64,000 nt of DNA from Pseudomonas sp. PSB18 (GTDB lineage: Bacteria; Pseudomonadota; Gammaproteobacteria; Pseudomonadales; Pseudomonadaceae). A model generated the notes under the pieces. The model had not been told where the DNA came from and searched no databases. It worked only from the letters and a program-made list of their open reading frames with translations. Position 1 is the first letter of the stretch, and the number at the start of each line of letters is the position of its first letter. Location: the NCBI RefSeq assembly GCF_014596565.1, contig NZ_NOIN01000006.1, positions 62,001-126,000 of the forward strand, in the 5' to 3' direction. The position numbers and the translations under genes were made by a program. Shown one piece after another: positions 1 through 7,215 of this stretch.

Positions 1-1
1 T

Positions 2-961
2 GCCGGCGGGCTGGGCTCGATGCCGGCGGCGATGCTGGACGTCGAGCAACTGCGCCAGGCATTGACGACGATCAGCGAGCAGACCGACAAGCCGTTCAAC
101 GTGAATTTTTTCTCCCATCAGCCGCCGGCCTTCGATGAGCAGCGGGCCGAGGCCTGGAAACAGCGGCTCAAGCCCTACTATGAGGAACTGGGCGCCGATT
201 TCGAGGCACCGACGCCGGTGTCCAACCGCACGCCGTTCGACGATGCAGCCTGCCGGGTGCTGGAGCAGATGCGACCGAAAGTGGTCAGCTTCCATTTCGG
301 GTTGCCGGAGCAATCCCTGCTGGATCGGGTAAAGGCCACCGGGGCGAAAATCCTTTCTTCGGCGACCACCGTCGAGGAAGCCATCTGGCTGGAGCAGCAC
401 GGTTGCGACGCGATCATCGCCATGGGCTACGAGGCCGGCGGCCACCGTGGGATGTTCCTCAGCGACGACCTCAACACCCAGGTAGGCCTGTTCGCCTTGC
501 TGCCCCAGGTGGTGGATGCGGTGAAAGTACCGGTGATCGCCACCGGTGGCATCGGCGATGCGCGGGGGATCGTTGCGGCGTTTGCCCTTGGCGCATCGGC
601 CGTGCAACTGGGCAGCGCGTACCTGTTCACCCCCGAGGCCAAGATCAGCGCATCCCATCACCGGGCGCTGCGCACCGCCAGGGAAAGCCAGACCGCTGTG
701 ACCAACCTGTTCACCGGACGACCGGCGCGGGGCATCGTCAACCGGGTGATGCGCGAGGTCGGCCCGATGAGCCCGCTGGCACCGGCATTCCCTCTGGCAG
801 GCGGTGCGCTGATGCCGCTGCGGGCCAAGGATGAAGCCGACTTCAGCAACCTCTGGGCGGGCCAGGCGTTTCCCATGGGCCGGGAGTTGCCAACCGGTGA
901 GCTGACCCGGCGCCTGGCTGATGAAACACTGGCGCGGCTTGGCAAGGGTTCAGGTGCCTGA
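2..961 (+). CDS. nitronate monooxygenase family protein (5' end outside window)
   Basis: The frame is already open at the left edge (visible residues begin AGGLGS), so the N-terminus is missing. The protein belongs to the nitronate monooxygenase (2-nitropropane dioxygenase) family, FMN-dependent TIM-barrel enzymes that oxidise alkyl nitronates to carbonyl compounds and nitrite. Counting from the methionine at base 20, GYEAGGHRG lies at about 136-144 and includes the His expected to act as catalytic base. The FMN phosphate loop TGGIGDARG is at 175-183, followed by GASAVQLGSAY. The end is intact and is followed by a palindromic repeat pair, so it is probably not co-transcribed with modABC. The family call is firm; the physiological substrate is not known. 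Confidence 0.9.
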   Translation, partial: AGGLGSMPAAMLDVEQLRQALTTISEQTDKPFNVNFFSHQPPAFDEQRAEAWKQRLKPYYEELGADFEAPTPVSNRTPFDDAACRVLEQMRPKVVSFHFGLPEQSLLDRVKATGAKILSSATTVEEAIWLEQHGCDAIIAMGYEAGGHRGMFLSDDLNTQVGLFALLPQVVDAVKVPVIATGGIGDARGIVAAFALGASAVQLGSAYLFTPEAKISASHHRALRTARESQTAVTNLFTGRPARGIVNRVMREVGPMSPLAPAFPLAGGALMPLRAKDEADFSNLWAGQAFPMGRELPTGELTRRLADETLARLGKGSGA

Positions 962-985
962 GCACTGCATCGCCGCCCAGGACGC

Positions 986-1079
986 CATCGCGAGCAGGCT
1001 CGCTCCCACAGGGATCCGGGGTAAACACGAGCCTCTGCTCATACCGCGCATCCTGTGGGAGCGAGCCTGCTCGCGATGA
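986..1079. repeat. REP palindrome pair (inverted doublet)
   Basis: Two copies of the Pseudomonas palindromic repeat lie in opposite orientation: the minus-strand form at about 987-1012 and the plus-strand form at about 1052-1079, separated by about 40 bases. They are built on GGGAGCGAGCCTGCTCGC. Such doublets resemble REPINs, non-autonomous elements moved by RAYT transposases. No RAYT gene lies in this window. Confidence 0.9.
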
Positions 1080-1142
1080 GGCCGGCACATTCAACCACTG
1101 CCAACTGCAACAGCACAAAACTCACATTCCGTTTGTCAGGCA

Positions 1143-1170
1143 TTCGCTATATATTTCCGTATATAGCGAA
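1143..1170 (+). promoter_or_regulatory. ModE-box-like operator upstream of modA
   Basis: A perfect 11-base inverted repeat, TTCGCTATATA at 1143-1153 and TATATAGCGAA at 1160-1170, is separated by 6 bases and ends 21 bases before the modA start. This arm sequence and spacing match the known ModE operator pattern (CGNTATATA, N6, TATATANCG). ModE with bound molybdate represses mod transport operons, so repression of modABC when molybdate is plentiful is the likely role. No modE gene is in the window. Confidence 0.85.
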
Positions 1171-1191
1171 ACTACCCCTACGGAGTCTTCA

Positions 1192-1944
1192 ATGCGCCCC
1201 ACCCGCTTCGCGCCATTGCTGCTGACCACCTTCCTGATCGCTGGCGCCGCCCAGGCCGATGAAGTACAGGTGGCCGTAGCCGCCAACTTCACCGCACCGA
1301 TCCAGGCCATCGCCGCCGACTTCGAAAAAGACACCGGCCACAAACTGGTCGCGGCTTACGGCGCAACGGGGCAGTTCTACACCCAGATCAAGAATGGCGC
1401 GCCCTTCGAAGTGTTCCTCGCCGCCGACGACACCACCCCGGCCAAACTGGAAAACGAAGGCAACACCGTCAAGGACTCGCGCTTCACCTACGCCATCGGC
1501 ACGCTGGCGCTGTGGTCGGCCAAGAACGGCTATGTCGACGACCAGGGCCAGGTCCTCAAGAGCAACGGCTTCCAGCACCTGTCCATCGCCAACCCCAAGG
1601 CCGCACCCTACGGCCTGGCCGCGACCCAGGTGCTGGACAAATTGGGGTTGACCGCGCAGGTCAAGGGCAAGATCGTCGAAGGCCAGAACATCACCCAGGC
1701 CTATCAGTTCGTCTCCACCGGCAACGCCGAACTGGGCTTCGTGGCGCTGTCCCAGGTGTACAAGGATGGCAAGCTCGTCAGCGGTTCGGCATGGATCGTC
1801 CCGGCCGAACTGCACGACCCGATCAAACAGGACGCTGTGATCCTCAGTAAAGGCCGTGACAACCCCGCCGCCAAGGCGTTGATGGACTATCTCAAGAGTC
1901 CGAAAGCCGCCGCCATCATTCAATCCTACGGTTACCAACGCTAA
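1192..1944 (+). CDS. modA: molybdate ABC transporter, periplasmic binding protein ModA
   Basis: ModA captures molybdate (and tungstate) in the periplasm and delivers it to ModBC. The 250-residue length is typical. A Sec signal peptide is visible, with a basic start, a hydrophobic stretch at about 8-19 and a likely cut after AQA near residue 22. The mature protein opens with EVQVAVAANF and has the family segments GATGQFYTQI and GAPFEVFLAADD that shape the oxyanion site. A GGAG sits about 8 bases before the ATG. modB starts directly after the stop codon and modC follows 3 bases after modB, so the three genes form one operon, very probably under the ModE operator just upstream. Confidence 0.96.
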   Translation: MRPTRFAPLLLTTFLIAGAAQADEVQVAVAANFTAPIQAIAADFEKDTGHKLVAAYGATGQFYTQIKNGAPFEVFLAADDTTPAKLENEGNTVKDSRFTYAIGTLALWSAKNGYVDDQGQVLKSNGFQHLSIANPKAAPYGLAATQVLDKLGLTAQVKGKIVEGQNITQAYQFVSTGNAELGFVALSQVYKDGKLVSGSAWIVPAELHDPIKQDAVILSKGRDNPAAKALMDYLKSPKAAAIIQSYGYQR

Positions 1945-2625
1945 ATGCCGCTGACCAGTGCCGATTATTCAGCGATATGGCTGACCCTCAAACTCGCCTC
2001 GCTGACCACAGTGATCCTGTTGCTCATCGGCACGCCCATCGCCCTGTGGCTGTCGCGCACCCGCTCCTGGTTGCGCGGGCCGATAGGTGCGGTGGTGGCC
2101 CTGCCGCTGGTGTTGCCGCCCACCGTGATCGGCTTCTATCTGCTCCTGGCGTTAGGGCCCAATGGCTGGATCGGCCAGCTGACCCAGACTCTGGGGTTGG
2201 GCACCCTCACGTTCAGTTTCACCGGGTTGGTGATCGGTTCGGTGATCTATTCCATGCCGTTTGTGGTGCAGCCCTTGCAAAACGCGTTCGCGGCCATCGG
2301 CCGTCGCCCCCTGGAGGTCGCCGCCACCCTGCGCGCCGGTCCCTGGGATACCTTCTTCAGCGTCATCCTGCCCTTGGCCCGCCCCGGCTTCATCACCGCC
2401 GCCATCCTCGGCTTCGCCCACACTGTCGGCGAGTTCGGCGTGGTGCTGATGATCGGCGGCAATATCCCGGACAAGACCCGGGTGGTGTCGGTGCAGATCT
2501 ACGACCACGTCGAAGCCCTGGAATACGCCCAGGCCCACTGGCTGGCGGCGGCGATGCTGGTATTTTCATTCGTTGTGCTGCTGGCGCTGTACACCAGCCG
2601 CAGGACCCGGACAGCCTGGAGCTGA
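1945..2625 (+). CDS. modB: molybdate ABC transporter permease ModB
   Basis: ModB is the inner-membrane channel subunit for molybdate, working as a dimer with ModC. The 226-residue protein has about five hydrophobic helices and the permease EAA loop, here beginning PLEVAATLRAGPWDTFF at about 127, which docks onto the ATPase. The segment GFAHTVGEFGVVLMIGGNIP is characteristic of ModB. The ATG follows the modA stop with no gap, and no separate strong ribosome site is visible, which suggests translational coupling to modA. Confidence 0.95.
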   Translation: MPLTSADYSAIWLTLKLASLTTVILLLIGTPIALWLSRTRSWLRGPIGAVVALPLVLPPTVIGFYLLLALGPNGWIGQLTQTLGLGTLTFSFTGLVIGSVIYSMPFVVQPLQNAFAAIGRRPLEVAATLRAGPWDTFFSVILPLARPGFITAAILGFAHTVGEFGVVLMIGGNIPDKTRVVSVQIYDHVEALEYAQAHWLAAAMLVFSFVVLLALYTSRRTRTAWS

Positions 2626-2628
2626 TCG

Positions 2629-3708
2629 ATGATTCAGGCGCGCTTGCAGCTCGACCACGGCAGTTTTTCCCTGGACCTGGATGTGCAACTGCCAGGCCGG
2701 GGCGTGACGGCGCTGTACGGTCCGTCCGGCTCCGGCAAGACCACCTGCCTGCGCTGTATCGCAGGCCTGGAGCGTGCGCCACGGGGCTTCGTGCGAATCA
2801 ACGGCGACCTGTGGCAGGACAGCGAACGCGGTGTGTTCGTGCCGCCCCATCAACGGGCGGTGGGCTATGTGTTCCAGGAGGCCAGCCTGTTCAGCCATCT
2901 GTCGGTGCGGGGCAACCTCGCATTCGGTCTCAAGCGCATCGCCCCGGGACAACGGCGGGTGGACATGGCCCAGGCCAGCGAACTACTGGGCATCGGCCAT
3001 TTGCTCGAGCGCCAGCCCCACAACCTGTCCGGCGGTGAGCGCCAGCGGGTGGGCATTGCCCGCGCCCTGCTGACCAGCCCACGCCTGTTGTTGATGGATG
3101 AGCCATTGGCCGCGCTCGATACGCGCCGCAAGAACGAGATCCTGCCCTACCTGCAACGGCTCCACGATGAGCTGGACATCCCGGTGCTGTACGTCAGTCA
3201 CTCCCAGGACGAAGTGGCGCGCCTGGCCGACCACATTGTGTTGCTCGACGGCGGTCGCGCGCTGGCCAGCGGGCCGATTGGCGAGACCCTGGCGCGGCTC
3301 GACCTGCCGCTGGCCCTGGGGGACGACGCAGGCGTGGTGATCCAGGGCACGGTCAGCGATTACGACCCTGCCTATCAATTGCTCACCCTGACACTGCCCG
3401 GTAGCCCGCTGCACGTGCGGGTGGCTCATACGCCGCTGGCCATCGGACAGCCGCTGCGCTTCAAGGTCCAGGCCCGGGACGTCAGCCTCAGCCTGGCGAA
3501 CGATGCCCAGACCAGCATCCTCAATCGCTTGCCGGTCACGGTGACCGGCGAACTGGCCGCCGACAACGCCGCCCACGTGCTGATCCGCCTGGAAGCGGCC
3601 GGCACGCCGCTGCTGGCCCGCATCACTCGCTACTCCCGCGATCAGTTGGCGTTGCATCCGGGGCAGGTGCTGTGGGCGCAGATCAAGGCGGTGGCGGTGT
3701 TGGCCTGA
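2629..3708 (+). CDS. modC: molybdate ABC transporter ATP-binding protein ModC
   Basis: ModC powers molybdate import. The nucleotide-binding domain shows Walker A GPSGSGKTT at 31-39, the ABC signature LSGGE at 133-137 and Walker B LLLMDEP at 153-159. The C-terminal third (about 290-357) is the Mop/TOBE domain that binds oxyanion and is usual for ModC, so the 359-residue length fits the full family architecture. It starts 3 bases after modB. The operon ends here, followed by a REP doublet in the gap before the topoisomerase gene. Confidence 0.96.
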   Translation: MIQARLQLDHGSFSLDLDVQLPGRGVTALYGPSGSGKTTCLRCIAGLERAPRGFVRINGDLWQDSERGVFVPPHQRAVGYVFQEASLFSHLSVRGNLAFGLKRIAPGQRRVDMAQASELLGIGHLLERQPHNLSGGERQRVGIARALLTSPRLLLMDEPLAALDTRRKNEILPYLQRLHDELDIPVLYVSHSQDEVARLADHIVLLDGGRALASGPIGETLARLDLPLALGDDAGVVIQGTVSDYDPAYQLLTLTLPGSPLHVRVAHTPLAIGQPLRFKVQARDVSLSLANDAQTSILNRLPVTVTGELAADNAAHVLIRLEAAGTPLLARITRYSRDQLALHPGQVLWAQIKAVAVLA

Positions 3709-3757
3709 GGCGTGACGCGGCCTGACAGCCGTCCTGTCTTTCGGAGCGTACGCCCTT

Positions 3758-3853
3758 CCCTGTGGGAGCGAGCCTGCTCGCGATAGCGGTGGTTCAGTTG
3801 CATTGATGCTGAAGGTACCGCCGTCATCGCGAGCAGGCTCGCTCCCACAGGGG
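3758..3853. repeat. REP palindrome pair (inverted doublet)
   Basis: The plus-strand form at about 3758-3784 and the minus-strand form at about 3825-3853 carry the core GGGAGCGAGCCTGCTCGC, with about 40 bases between them. The doublet lies just downstream of modC, where such palindromes may also stabilise or end transcripts. Confidence 0.9.
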
Positions 3854-3944
3854 TTCTGGGTCTTCTCAGAAATTCGGCACGACCGCAATCGGCCGCGGTC
3901 AATGAATCCATAGGCCACTGCATTCGCTGCCCAAGGATTTCCCC

Positions 3945-5000
3945 ATGCCCGACACCTCGCCACCGGAAGCATTGCCGGCCGACCTGCATTATGTCGATGA
4001 CACCAGCCCGGGCATCACCCGCAGGAAGTTGCGGGGCAAGTTCTGTTATTTCGATCCGCAGGGCCAACGCATCACCGATGCGGCCGAAATCAAGCGCATC
4101 AATGCCCTGGCGGTGCCGCCGGCCTACACCGATGTGTGGATCTGCAGCGACCCGCGCGGGCATCTCCAGGCCACCGGCCGGGACGCCCGTGGGCGCAAGC
4201 AATACCGTTACCACGCGCGCTGGCGCGAGGTGCGCGATGCCGACAAGTATTCGCGGATGCTGGAGTTCGGTCGCACCCTGCCCCGCTTGCGCAAACGCCT
4301 GGAGGCGATTCTCGCTACACCCGGTTTCAGTCGTGACAAAGTCATGGCCACCGTCATCACCTTGCTGGACGTGACCCTGATCCGCGTCGGCAACAGCCAA
4401 TACGCCCGGGAGAATCGCTCCTACGGCCTGACCACCCTGCGCAGCAAACACGTCGAGGTCAACGGCAGCGCCATCGCCTTCCAGTTCCGCGGCAAGAGCG
4501 GCGTCGAGCACCAGATCACCGTAAAGGACCGACGCTTGGCGCGGATCATCAAGCGCTGCCAGGAAATGCCGGGGCAGAATCTGTTCCAGTACCTGGACGA
4601 ACACGGTGAACGCCACGCCATCAGTTCCTCGGACATCAATGCCTACCTCAAGACCCTGACCGGTGCCGAGTTCACCGCCAAGGATTACCGCACCTGGGCC
4701 GGCAGCGCGGCGGCCCTGGCGGGCTTGCGGACGTTGCGCTGGGAAACCGAGACAGAAGCGAAAAAACACATCGCCGAGATGGTCAGGCAGGTCGCCCGGC
4801 AATTGGGCAACACGCCGTCCGTCTGTCGCAAATGCTACATTCATCCTGCGGTGCTGGAAGGTTTCCTGCTCGGCACGTTGAAGCAACTGCCCAAGCCCCG
4901 GGCCCGTAAAGGCCTCAGCGAAGAGGAAGCCGGGCTGGCGATGTTTTTGCAACAGGTGATGCAAGCCACGCAAGCGTGCGAGTCGAAATTCGAAAGCTGA
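3945..5000 (+). CDS. DNA topoisomerase IB (poxvirus-type)
   Basis: This type IB topoisomerase relaxes supercoils through a 3'-phosphotyrosine intermediate. The 351-residue protein has the small N-terminal domain (to about 105) and the catalytic domain. Visible active-site elements are Arg147 in LIRVGN, Lys184 in FRGKSG, Arg249 in DYRTWAG and the presumed nucleophile Tyr298 in KCYIHP. Length matches the compact bacterial enzymes. AAGGA lies a few bases before the ATG. It is followed by a ClpP-like protease and a KGG protein on the same strand, with about 100 bases to the protease gene, so shared regulation is possible but not shown. Confidence 0.95.
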   Translation: MPDTSPPEALPADLHYVDDTSPGITRRKLRGKFCYFDPQGQRITDAAEIKRINALAVPPAYTDVWICSDPRGHLQATGRDARGRKQYRYHARWREVRDADKYSRMLEFGRTLPRLRKRLEAILATPGFSRDKVMATVITLLDVTLIRVGNSQYARENRSYGLTTLRSKHVEVNGSAIAFQFRGKSGVEHQITVKDRRLARIIKRCQEMPGQNLFQYLDEHGERHAISSSDINAYLKTLTGAEFTAKDYRTWAGSAAALAGLRTLRWETETEAKKHIAEMVRQVARQLGNTPSVCRKCYIHPAVLEGFLLGTLKQLPKPRARKGLSEEEAGLAMFLQQVMQATQACESKFES

Positions 5001-5105
5001 CACGACCCGAACAACGGCTCCCCCATCAGGAACATCCAGCCAACGGTGAACTCCCAACTGTACGGTCCCGCAACACCTCACGCGTGAAATCGACAGGAGT
5101 CCTCG

Positions 5106-5669
5106 ATGTCCGAACACATTGTCCATTTTCATTGCCAGATCGATCAGGGAACCACCGAACGCTTCCGCGACAACTGCCTGGAGGCGATCGAGAAAGGCGC
5201 GGATTCGCTGATGCTCAATCTCTCCACGGTCGGCGGCAGCACCAACTTCGGCTTCACCCTCTATACCTTTATCAAGTCCCTCCCGGTGCCGGTGCGTGCG
5301 GTGAACGCCGGCAATATCGAGTCCATGGGCATCGTCATGTACCTGGCCGCCAGCGACCGTACCACGACCCCTCATTCGCGCTTCCTGATCCATCCCATGA
5401 ACTGGTATTTCGGCCAGAAATCGGTGGATCACTCGCGTCTGCGCGAATACCTGTCCAGCCTGGACAACGACGTCGCGCGATACGTGGAGATCTACGTCAA
5501 GGAAACCGCCGGGGCCGCCACGCAGCTGGATATCTTCAAATGCCTGTGCAACGAGGAGCGGGTCATCCCGGCGGAAAACTCCCTGGCCTTTGGTATCGCC
5601 CACCGGGTCGAGCAGGTGGTATTTCCTACGGATGCCAAACATTGGAAAGTCAGTGGTGGCGAGGATTAG
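5106..5669 (+). CDS. ClpP/crotonase-fold serine protease-like protein
   Basis: A 187-residue protein of the ClpP-like fold. ClpP-type nucleophile and base are visible: Ser73 in NIESMGIVMYLAAS and His96 in RFLIHPMNW. The early segment LNLSTVGGST resembles the ClpP strand and glycine turn, and the later IPAENSLAFGIAHRV resembles the ClpP EAVEYGLVD region, but overall similarity to housekeeping ClpP looks low. No Clp ATPase gene is adjacent, so partner and substrate are unknown. AGGAG precedes the ATG by about 6 bases. Peptidase activity is inferred from the conserved Ser/His pair; a non-proteolytic role in the same fold is possible. Confidence 0.85.
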   Translation: MSEHIVHFHCQIDQGTTERFRDNCLEAIEKGADSLMLNLSTVGGSTNFGFTLYTFIKSLPVPVRAVNAGNIESMGIVMYLAASDRTTTPHSRFLIHPMNWYFGQKSVDHSRLREYLSSLDNDVARYVEIYVKETAGAATQLDIFKCLCNEERVIPAENSLAFGIAHRVEQVVFPTDAKHWKVSGGED

Positions 5670-5933
5670 GCGCTCATGAGGCCCCCACCACTTCAGTCAA
5701 GCCATTTTTCCGACAGGGGAAATTGTAATTAATAAAACAAGATATCCGCTGTTCCCTGTATAAAAATACTCAATGCCTTACAACAACGAAACGAAACGGC
5801 GATGTGCTTTTTAATTACCAGGAATGACCATTCGTCGCCAGCGCAACGCTTTTATTAAACTTCCCCCGCCGCTTACCTTTCACATTTAATGCGAGGCACG
5901 TTGCTCGCTTAAACCAGTATGAGGATTCTCGAA
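5670..5933. other. AT-rich intergenic region upstream of the KGG gene
   Basis: A gene-free stretch, clearly richer in A and T than its surroundings (about 5695-5890), between the ClpP-like gene and the KGG gene. It contains runs such as AATTGTAATTAATAAAAC and TTTTATTAAACTT. No clear sigma-70, sigma-54 or AlgU promoter could be assigned. It probably holds the promoter and leader of the KGG gene, perhaps with nucleoid-protein control. Confidence 0.4.
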
Positions 5934-6116
5934 ATGGCTAACAGCGGAAACAAAAACCCAGGCAACTTCGCAAACGATCGTGAAAAAGCATCTGAAGCCG
6001 GTAAGAAAGGCGGACAGGCGTCGGGCGGCAACAACACCAACGACCGTCAAAAAGGCTCTGGCGCCGGCAGCAAAGGCAGCGAACGCGGCCAAAGCGGCGG
6101 TGGCCGGAAGTCATAA
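5934..6116 (+). CDS. KGG-motif general stress protein
   Basis: A 60-residue, very hydrophilic protein of the KGG/stress-induced family (relatives include GsiB- and con-10-like proteins). It has two related units, NDREKASEAGKKGGQASGG and NDRQKGSGAGSKGSE, and a glycine/serine/lysine-rich tail. Relatives are induced by starvation, osmotic or oxidative stress and are thought to act as hydrophilins; that role here is inferred. The ATG at 5934 is chosen because GAGG sits 9 bases upstream; an in-frame ATG at 5919 would add five residues without a ribosome site. Confidence 0.8.
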   Translation: MANSGNKNPGNFANDREKASEAGKKGGQASGGNNTNDRQKGSGAGSKGSERGQSGGGRKS

Positions 6117-6132
6117 CTCCTGAGACCCGCTG

Positions 6133-6153
6133 GGGCGCAGCCTTGCTGCGCCC
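6133..6153 (+). terminator. strong GC hairpin after the KGG gene
   Basis: GGGCGCAGC at 6133-6141 pairs perfectly with GCTGCGCCC at 6145-6153 across a 3-base CTT loop, 16 bases after the KGG stop. No T-run follows, so it may be a weak terminator, a transcript 3'-end protector, or a structure limiting read-through into the gene at 6180. Confidence 0.5.
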
Positions 6154-6179
6154 TGGTGCTGGATGAGTCGAGGTGAGAC

Positions 6180-6407
6180 ATGAGCAATCAGGAGCGGTTC
6201 ATTGTCAGCTTTATCGCCAACGGCCAACCCGATAGCCGAGTGATGGAAGCCGACAGTGAGACATTGAGTGTCAGCGAGGCCGAAGCCCTGCTGAGAGTTT
6301 CTTTCAGCGAACTCAAAGACGCTCGATTGAGTGATGTTCAAGTTCAGAAAAAAACACGCCCCACTGAACAAGAACATGGCGTGCCCGGACACTTTAAACA
6401 GCCATAG
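6180..6407 (+). CDS. small hypothetical protein
   Basis: A 75-residue acidic protein that I cannot place in a named family. The first part alternates hydrophobic and polar residues (ERFIVSFIANGQPDSRVMEA) like a small beta-rich domain; the middle is a likely helix (SVSEAEALLRVSF), and the tail is charged and probably disordered. It has no signal peptide or membrane helix. GAGGTGA lies just before the ATG, supporting translation. It sits 63 bases after the KGG gene on the same strand and may share its transcript if the intervening hairpin is leaky. Confidence 0.6.
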   Translation: MSNQERFIVSFIANGQPDSRVMEADSETLSVSEAEALLRVSFSELKDARLSDVQVQKKTRPTEQEHGVPGHFKQP

Positions 6408-6464
6408 CCGACAATGTTTAAATGTTTATAAGATTATCTGACGCATTGATAGTCTCTTAACCGA

Positions 6465-6998
6465 TCAGCGCTGGGTATAAGTACTTTTCACCGTATCGAT
6501 CCACGCCGGATCCAGGCATGACTGTCCGATATCCAGGCCCATCTGCTGCATCCTCTCCAGATGTTCCTCGGCTTCTCGCGCCAACGTCCCCTGGTCGCTG
6601 GAATTGGCGTCCAGCTGATGCATTTGGTCCAGCCCCAAGTGATAGAACCGCAGCACCTTCATGGCGGTCGGGTCATGGGCCTGCACACCCGCCCTCACCT
6701 GATGCATGACGTTGGTGACGCGCATCAGGCTGCGCTTGAGCTGCCAACCATACACCGCCGCGGCCATCCAGGGTTGCGTCCAGAGATACAGGCGCATCAG
6801 CGCGGCCATCACCAGCACCGCGACAATCACCCCGCCCAGGTTGATGCGAAAGTTATCGCCCCCTGGTGTGCCGAACAGCATCACCGCCAGGCTGGACAAC
6901 AGCATGGCCAGCGCCAGGAACACCACAGCGATGATCAGTGTGCTGCGGCGGGTCTGCTGTCGGTAGAGGTTGGCGTCCCACGGTTTGAGCTCGAACAT
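6465..6998 (-). CDS. DUF3087 family membrane protein
   Basis: A 177-residue inner-membrane protein resembling the DUF3087 family, whose function is not known. Two transmembrane helices are visible (about 21-42 and 52-72), preceded by a short cytoplasmic start MFELKPWDANLYRQQ and followed by a soluble, mostly helical C-terminal half with aromatic and charged residues (FYHLGLDQMHQL). The start at 6998 is chosen because AAGGAAA is upstream and the family begins near here; the frame stays open further upstream but overlaps the region that must hold the ppnN promoter. It converges with the small gene at 6180 and diverges from ppnN. Confidence 0.75.
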   Translation of the reverse strand: MFELKPWDANLYRQQTRRSTLIIAVVFLALAMLLSSLAVMLFGTPGGDNFRINLGGVIVAVLVMAALMRLYLWTQPWMAAAVYGWQLKRSLMRVTNVMHQVRAGVQAHDPTAMKVLRFYHLGLDQMHQLDANSSDQGTLAREAEEHLERMQQMGLDIGQSCLDPAWIDTVKSTYTQR

Positions 6999-7215
6999 CG
7001 CTGTGCAATTTCCTTGTACGGCACGAAAAGAGTCGAGCATTATCGCCTGCCCGGCCGATTTAGCTATGCTGGGGCTCATTTTGTGTTGCACCCGACCCGA
7101 AGGATCCGGATCAAAGTCCATGGCGATACCGCAAGGATCGTGCGATCTTTCTGTGTGGACGTATTTTTCAAGATGCCGCCTCAGTGTGCACGGCATCGTT
7201 TTCAAGGAAAGCTGA

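Noticed and set aside
3642..5642. A 666-codon minus-strand open frame opposite the topoisomerase and ClpP-like genes
   Set aside because: The plus strand carries two clear enzyme families over the same span; the minus frame is low in recognisable motifs and arises from high GC at third codon positions.
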